In this document: piece by piece, positions 59,275 to 64,000 of the stretch
Layout: each line of letters begins with the position of its first letter
How positions within the stretch are numbered: the stretch's first letter is position 1
Assembly: GCF_041051975.1 (NCBI RefSeq)
Contig: NZ_CP163435.1
Location: 3,782,001-3,846,000, forward strand
Reading direction: 5' to 3'
From: Streptomyces sp. R21
GTDB taxonomy: Bacteria > Actinomycetota > Actinomycetes > Streptomycetales > Streptomycetaceae
Length of the DNA stretch: 64,000 nt
Made by a program: the position numbers and the translations under genes
Notes under the pieces: model-generated
Database searches by the model: none
Told to the model about the DNA's origin: nothing
Seen by the model: the letters and a program-made list of their open reading frames with translations, nothing else

Positions 59275-62200
59275 TCAGCGGCGTCCGTCGTAGGGGCGGC
59301 CCGTGCGTTCCCGGCCGCGCCGCAGCTCGGTGCGGAGCAGCCGGGCCATCGGGTCGAGCAGGCGGCGCGCGAGGTCGTCCAGGTCGATGCCGGGGTCCTT
59401 CGGTGTCGTCTCGGCGCGCCGGTTCGTCGTCCTGCCGGAGGCGGACGACGTGGAGGACGACTGCGAACCGCCGTGCGCCGGGGCTGTCCTCGTCCGGTCG
59501 CCCATCAGCAGGCCGGCGGAGGACGACATGGCGGACGACCGCGAACCGCCGTCCTTCGGCGCGGCCTTCGTCGTCGCACCCATGAGCAGGCCCGCACCGG
59601 TGGTGTCGGAGATGTCGCGCTGCACCGGGGTCGCGTTCCGATCTCTCCCGCCGGTCACCGGAAGGACCACGGGGACGGGCTGCGCCGGTGCCGGGGCGTT
59701 CGCCGGGCGGTTCGCGAGCGGCGGCGCCTGCGGGGCGGTGACCGGCAGGGACCGGGCCGGGACCACGGAGGCCGCGCCGACCGGTCCCTGTCCCGGCGGT
59801 GCGGGCCGGACGACCGGGACACGCTGGACGACGCCCGGGGAGCCGGCCGCACCAGCCCCTCGTACGCCCGAGTCGTCCCGCCCGGCGGGCGGCGCGGCGG
59901 GCGGCGCGGCCACGGTCCGCCCGCCGCGCGGCATTGCCGGGTCGACCGGGGACCGGCCCGGCGTCGGACGCGCGAGGTCGCTCTGCGGGGCGGCCGGTAC
60001 GCCCGGCCAGCGCGCCGCCACTACGGGACGGCCGCCGGAGCGGGCGGCGGCGGGCGGTGCCGCGCCTGCCGAGGCCCGGGTGCTCAGCACGAGCGGGCGT
60101 GCCGGAAGCAGTTGGAGGGTGCGGGGTGCCGCCGTGGCGGAGGGCACTGCCGGGCGGGTGACGGTGAGCGGCGGCGCGTTGTGCGGCTGGGCGCCCCCGG
60201 TCGCCCCGGCCACGGCATGGGCGACGACGACCGGGGGCGGAGAGGTGGGATGTGGGGGCCGGTGCCCGCCGGATGACGCTTGACCGGCGAACCTCGCAGC
60301 GGCCGGTCGTACGTCTCCTGCCGGGCCGTCCGGGCTTACGGCAGCCGGGGGTGCCGTGGGCGCGGACGGCGTCACCAGTGGCGTGGCGGGCCCGGTTCCG
60401 TGGTCCGTTGCGCCCCCGGCGGAGGAGTCGTCCGCGAGACGGCGCTGGACGTCGGCCGTCCCCAGCAGCGGCGCGTCCGTGGGAGCCGCCGCGGTAGGCG
60501 TCCGGTCGCCGACCGTCGTGGGCGGCAAAGGAGTTGCCGGGGACTTCCGGTCCTGATGCGTTGGGGCTCGCTGGACGTCCGGGGCGGCAGCGGTGCCCGA
60601 AGAGCTGACACCGGGCACATCGGCACTCGGCGGCAGTCCGGACAGCGGTGCTCCCAGACCACCGCGTACACGGGCGCCGCCCGGGGCGCCGTGGGCCGTT
60701 CTCTTCGCGCCGCCGACGTCATGCGGGCGCGGTGTGCCGGCTGTGTCGGCTGTGTCGGCTGTGTCGGCCGCCTGGCGTTGGACGACGGGCAGCGTCGGAC
60801 CGGGCGTCGGACCGGACGCGGGGGTGGGAGCGGGGGTGGTGGATGCGGTGGCGCCGGACAACTCGGCGCTGAGCGGCAGCGCGGACAACGGTGCGCCCAG
60901 GCCGCCGCGCACGCGGGCGCCGTCCGCGGTCCCCCGCGCACCGCTTGCGTGCGAGGGCGGGGGCGGGGGCGGGGGGTCGGCCGTGTCGTCCGCCTGGCGT
61001 TGGACGACGGGCAGCGTCGGACCGGGCGTCGGACCCGGCGCAGGGGTGGGAGCGGGGGTAGGAGCGGGAGTGGCCGCGTCGGCCGGGCCCGCACTCGCCG
61101 ACAGCGGCGCACCCGGACCACCGAGCACCTCCGAACCCTCAGCCTGACGCTGGACGACCGGAAGCTCCGGGCCGGATGCGGCGTGCGGGGCCCGGGTGTC
61201 CTCCGCCAACGGTGCGGCGGTGGAGGGCAGTTCACCCGCGGGGGCGCCGAGGGGCGCGCGGCTTGACTCGCCCGTGGCGGCGCGCTGAACGGGGGCGGCG
61301 GTGCCGATGTCGGATGCCGGAGTGGCGGCGGGCCGCAGGGCGCGGACGCGGCGCACCGGGCCGGCCGTACCCCGGGCGGCAGTCAGGGAAGGCCCCACCG
61401 GGAGGGGCCGGACGGCGGGGCGGGATGCCTCCGCCGGTCCGCCGTCCGGAGCGGGCTGTGCCGCGGTGCGCTGGACGGCGGCCGGGCCGGAAGGTGTACG
61501 GCCCTCGGGAGCGGACAGTGCCGCCGACGCCGGCCGGGTCACGCCCCCGCCTGCGGTTGCATCTGCGACCGGGAGCACGGACACACGTCGTACCAGAGGA
61601 ATCGCCGCAGCGGCGGGCGTCCGGCGGCCAGTGTCGGCGGGTGTCACGACCGGCTCGGTGCCAGGACGCGCGGCTCGTTGGACGGGCACGGACGACGGGG
61701 AGAGCGTGGCGGGGGAATCAGCGGACGTGAGGCCACGGGATTGTGCGGAGCCGTCCGAACTCCCCTTGCCCGCAACGTTGTTGTCCCCGGAGCGCGCGTC
61801 CGCCGCTCGGGCCGCTCCGGTGCCGTCGGAGCCGCTGCGGACAGGCTGCGCGGCGACGGGCGTCGGGTTCCCGGCGTCCGGCGCACCGTCCGCCTCGCCG
61901 CCCACCCCCTCCGGGCGCAGCGCCCGGAGCAGCAGTGGACCCCCGCCGGCACGGGTGGCCTGCGGGGTGGCCGGGCGGGCGACGCCGCGCACCAGACCGG
62001 TCGGGGCGGCGGACAGCACCGCGTGGCCGAGACCGGAGTCGAACGACGGGTTCTGCCAGGCGGCGAGGCCCGCCCGGAAGACGAGCCCGTCGCTCACGCC
62101 GAGCGGGGCGCGCGCCACGGTGAGCTGCGGCGGTGCGGTGCGACGCCAGCCGCCGTCCCAGTCACCGGGCACGGAGGGACCCCGGCCGCCGGGCACCGCG

Positions 62201-62343
62201 CGGCCGGAACCGTCGCCGGACGTGCCCCGGTCCGGGCCGTCGCCGGACGGACCGTTCGCCGCGGCGTCGGCGCGCTCCGTACGCCCGCGGGGTGCGGCGT
62301 CCGACGCGGTGGCCCGGCGGCGCAACCTGTCCCGCCATGCCAT
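59275..62343 (-). CDS. Very long disordered repeat protein of the CIS cluster
   Basis: The 1022-residue protein is rich in Pro, Ala, Gly, Arg and Val and has no fold except a short N-terminal part (about residues 75-145; LTVARAPLGVSDGLVFRAGLAAWQNPSF). It contains about ten P-V-Q-R or V-Q-R motifs spread along the chain and two or three long tandem units (repeat feature below). The C-terminus (about 965-1022) is charged and helical (IDLDDLARRLLDPMARLLRTELRRGRERTG). Its position between tube and DUF6760 genes fits the proteins of unknown role seen in Streptomyces CIS loci; it may be a length-determining tape, or bind cargo. Low-complexity coding makes other frames open too; codon usage favours this one. 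Confidence 0.75.
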   Translation of the reverse strand: MAWRDRLRRRATASDAAPRGRTERADAAANGPSGDGPDRGTSGDGSGRAVPGGRGPSVPGDWDGGWRRTAPPQLTVARAPLGVSDGLVFRAGLAAWQNPSFDSGLGHAVLSAAPTGLVRGVARPATPQATRAGGGPLLLRALRPEGVGGEADGAPDAGNPTPVAAQPVRSGSDGTGAARAADARSGDNNVAGKGSSDGSAQSRGLTSADSPATLSPSSVPVQRAARPGTEPVVTPADTGRRTPAAAAIPLVRRVSVLPVADATAGGGVTRPASAALSAPEGRTPSGPAAVQRTAAQPAPDGGPAEASRPAVRPLPVGPSLTAARGTAGPVRRVRALRPAATPASDIGTAAPVQRAATGESSRAPLGAPAGELPSTAAPLAEDTRAPHAASGPELPVVQRQAEGSEVLGGPGAPLSASAGPADAATPAPTPAPTPAPGPTPGPTLPVVQRQADDTADPPPPPPPSHASGARGTADGARVRGGLGAPLSALPLSAELSGATASTTPAPTPASGPTPGPTLPVVQRQAADTADTADTAGTPRPHDVGGAKRTAHGAPGGARVRGGLGAPLSGLPPSADVPGVSSSGTAAAPDVQRAPTHQDRKSPATPLPPTTVGDRTPTAAAPTDAPLLGTADVQRRLADDSSAGGATDHGTGPATPLVTPSAPTAPPAAVSPDGPAGDVRPAAARFAGQASSGGHRPPHPTSPPPVVVAHAVAGATGGAQPHNAPPLTVTRPAVPSATAAPRTLQLLPARPLVLSTRASAGAAPPAAARSGGRPVVAARWPGVPAAPQSDLARPTPGRSPVDPAMPRGGRTVAAPPAAPPAGRDDSGVRGAGAAGSPGVVQRVPVVRPAPPGQGPVGAASVVPARSLPVTAPQAPPLANRPANAPAPAQPVPVVLPVTGGRDRNATPVQRDISDTTGAGLLMGATTKAAPKDGGSRSSAMSSSAGLLMGDRTRTAPAHGGSQSSSTSSASGRTTNRRAETTPKDPGIDLDDLARRLLDPMARLLRTELRRGRERTGRPYDGRR
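60738..61165 (-). repeat. Tandem coding repeats in the disordered CIS protein
   Basis: Two near-identical blocks of over 40 bases (60770-60812 and 60991-61033) encode TPGPTLPVVQRQA, each followed by a copy of ARVRGGLGAPLS; a third, more diverged copy lies near 61148-61165. Within the first block a 9-base unit GTGTCGGCT occurs three times (about 60740-60767), encoding TAD repeats. The unit is about 75-90 residues long. Confidence 0.75.
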
Positions 62344-62347
62344 GCGC

Positions 62348-62506
62348 TCAACCGCCTTCGTTCACGCGGGTGTTGATACGGGCGATCTCGGCGACCCATT
62401 CCCGGCGTTCGCCATGGGTGAGGTCGAGGATCTCCTCGCGCTGCCAGTGGAAGTGGTAGGCGATGTACGCGATCTCCTCCCGGAGCCGGGGAAGGGCGTA
62501 CGTCAC
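62348..62506 (-). CDS. 52-residue DUF6760-type small protein of the CIS
   Basis: A very small gene between the zinc-knuckle gene and the disordered-protein gene. The product starts MTYALPRLREEIAYIAYHF and continues with HWQREEILDLTHGERREWV, ending INTRVNEGG; it is helical and matches the short DUF6760 proteins of eCIS loci. The GTG at 62506 overlaps the stop of the upstream gene (GTGA), and its stop falls 5 bases before the next start codon, so it is fully embedded in the operon. Its role may be that of a tail-assembly partner. Confidence 0.85.
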   Translation of the reverse strand: MTYALPRLREEIAYIAYHFHWQREEILDLTHGERREWVAEIARINTRVNEGG

Positions 62507-62997
62507 GATTCCCCCAGGCGCCCACCCGAGAGGTCGACCTCGAAGCCACCCTCGCAGTGCGGGCAGGTCACGGCGGCGCGGGTGTGGCCCTCACTGTTGA
62601 CCCGGCGGTAGAAGTCCTGGAGGAACGCGACGTCGGTGGCGTACATCCGCTCCACGACCCCGGCGTGCACATCGGTGATGGCACCGATCCGGGTGATCAC
62701 CTGGCTCAGCAGCACCACGCTCAGGTACGCCGGGTTCTCCTTGACGCGCAGGTCGATCTGGGGCCGGAGTTCGTCCCGGGCGGTGGCCAGCCGCATCGAG
62801 CCGTGCCGGTGCACGGTGCCCTCGTCGTCCACGTACCCGCGCGGCAGCTCGAACTCGAACTCGGTGCGCAGCCCGTGGTCCTCCCGGCGGGGCGGGGCGG
62901 CGGCCGGGGTGGCCGCCGCCTGCTCCGGCACCTGGGTGGGCGCGGTCGCCTGGAGGATCTCGTCCAGGTTGCCCGCGGTGACCGTACGGCGCCTCAT
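62503..62997 (-). CDS. CIS-associated conserved protein with a C-terminal CPHC zinc knuckle
   Basis: A 164-residue protein with a Gln/Ala/Pro-rich start, a central domain (FEFELPRGYVDDEGTVHRHG, MRLATARDELRPQIDLRV, VLLSQVITRIG) and an ending VTCPHCEGGFEVDLSGG. Similar proteins follow the tube gene in Streptomyces CIS loci and resemble tail-assembly proteins; the biochemical role is unknown. The ATG overlaps the tube gene stop (ATGA) and the stop overlaps the small DUF6760-type gene. Confidence 0.82.
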   Translation of the reverse strand: MRRRTVTAGNLDEILQATAPTQVPEQAAATPAAAPPRREDHGLRTEFEFELPRGYVDDEGTVHRHGSMRLATARDELRPQIDLRVKENPAYLSVVLLSQVITRIGAITDVHAGVVERMYATDVAFLQDFYRRVNSEGHTRAAVTCPHCEGGFEVDLSGGRLGES

Positions 62998-63434
62998 TCG
63001 ACGACGATCTCCTCGAACGTGATCGTGACGGACTCGGTGGCCGGGGCGGACTCGCCCGCCTTCAGGGAGGGGCCCTCCCACTTGGAGGCCCAGCCCTGCA
63101 TCAGCTGGATGCGGCGGACCGTGTTGCCCTCGGTGTCCTTGATCTCGATGGTGAGGTTCTGCCGCGCGGTGTTGACGGCCCCGTTGTTCAGGGTCTCCTT
63201 GATCCACTTGGTGAACTCGCTGCTCTGGTCCAGGCCCCGGGTGATCGTGATCTCACCGGCCTGCCGGGCGCCGGGCTGCTTGCGGATGATCTGCTTGCCC
63301 TCGGCGCTGACCTGCTTGACCTCGACGACCTCCTCCTCGACGGTCAGCCCGCTGATCTCCTGGATCGACTCGACCAGGTAACCACCGAGTTGCACGCCGA
63401 AGACGTGGGTGGATAGAGCATCGCCCGTTGCCAT
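62994..63434 (-). CDS. Main inner-tube protein of the CIS (gp19/Hcp-like)
   Basis: The 146-residue protein is a T4 gp19-family tube subunit (VFGVQLGGYLVESIQEISGLTVEE; ITRGLDQSSEFTKWIKETLN; IQLMQGWASKWEG; ESVTITFEEIVVE). It forms the hollow tube inside the sheath encoded just upstream. GGAAAGGTGA lies upstream of the ATG at about 12 bases. It is the highest-expressed type of gene in these systems together with the sheath. Confidence 0.94.
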   Translation of the reverse strand: MATGDALSTHVFGVQLGGYLVESIQEISGLTVEEEVVEVKQVSAEGKQIIRKQPGARQAGEITITRGLDQSSEFTKWIKETLNNGAVNTARQNLTIEIKDTEGNTVRRIQLMQGWASKWEGPSLKAGESAPATESVTITFEEIVVE

Positions 63435-63491
63435 GACTGTCTGTCACCTTTCCTTACGGGTCTGTTTCTCTGCTTCTTTACTGACCCGTGG

Positions 63492-64000
<509 letters not shown>

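Noticed and set aside
55441..60276. Very long open frame (1611 codons) on the plus strand across the CIS genes
   Set aside because: It lies opposite well-supported baseplate, spike and tube genes and is a product of high GC bias; its product has no family resemblance and is full of Arg/Ala/Asp low complexity.
60738..61165. CRISPR or minisatellite outside genes
   Set aside because: The repeats are in frame within a long disordered protein and have no spacer structure.

Overview
The window is chromosomal DNA from a Streptomyces-type actinomycete. The signs are very high GC with strong third-position GC bias, frequent GTG starts, stop/start overlaps of 1-4 bases, a DasR-type operator in front of a secreted chitinase, and families typical of the genus (SigE-type ECF sigma factor, LuxR-type ATPase regulator, GTP-dependent PEP carboxykinase, Streptomyces-type contractile injection system). 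No tRNA, rRNA, CRISPR array, transposase, integrase or origin was seen.

Layout. 1-1753: Tad-pilus-type CpaB protein and a conserved zinc-ribbon protein of unknown role. 2098-3813: DasR-controlled GH18 chitinase. 3861-7215: atypical Nramp-fold transporter, divergent from an ECF sigma factor and a one-helix protein with an internal duplication. 7318-8800: two anti-sigma/ATPase-type regulators. 9009-13219: large LuxR-type regulator, divergent from a secreted M14 carboxypeptidase. 13941-20965: a catabolic block (GntP permease, RidA, IclR, PfkB kinase, D-serine-dehydratase-like deaminase, N-acyl-D-amino-acid deacylase) that reads as a D-amino-acid and/or sugar-acid route. 20985-24659: secreted serine protease, one-helix protein, alanine-type aminotransferase and a small protein behind a palindromic operator.

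24833-34781 is a stress/phospho-signalling locus. A plus-strand operon (substrate-binding-like protein, TelA, substrate-binding/VWA fusion, small membrane protein) runs head-on into a minus-strand set (TerY-like VWA, PP2C phosphatase, atypical kinase with a C-terminal zinc knuckle and membrane anchor). An exported one-helix protein and a second, canonical kinase with a YbjN-like partner lie upstream. 35009-40976 holds pckG, a hemolysin-III-family protein, an MFS exporter/TetR pair and a Mut7-C RNase-like protein, with clear terminators and operators.

40986-47561 is a four-gene, fully overlapping operon: processive GT2 with a QxxRW motif, GT39 mannosyltransferase-type protein, GT2-GtrA fusion, and a secreted galactose-oxidase-type copper radical oxidase with a carbohydrate-binding module. 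It looks like a machine that makes and then oxidises an extracellular glycan, by analogy with CslA-GlxA but with different parts. It is the strongest candidate for an undescribed system.

49850-64000 is most of a Streptomyces contractile injection system. In transcription order (right to left) it encodes the sheath (cut by the window end), tube, a 164-aa zinc-knuckle protein, a 52-aa DUF6760-type protein, a 1022-aa disordered repeat protein, second tube-type protein, LysM adaptor, VgrG-like spike, PAAR tip, gp25 wedge, baseplate J, tail protein I, a bitopic zinc-ribbon membrane protein (CisA-like) and a DUF4157/HExxH candidate effector. The disordered protein and the candidate effector share short P-V-Q-R motifs.
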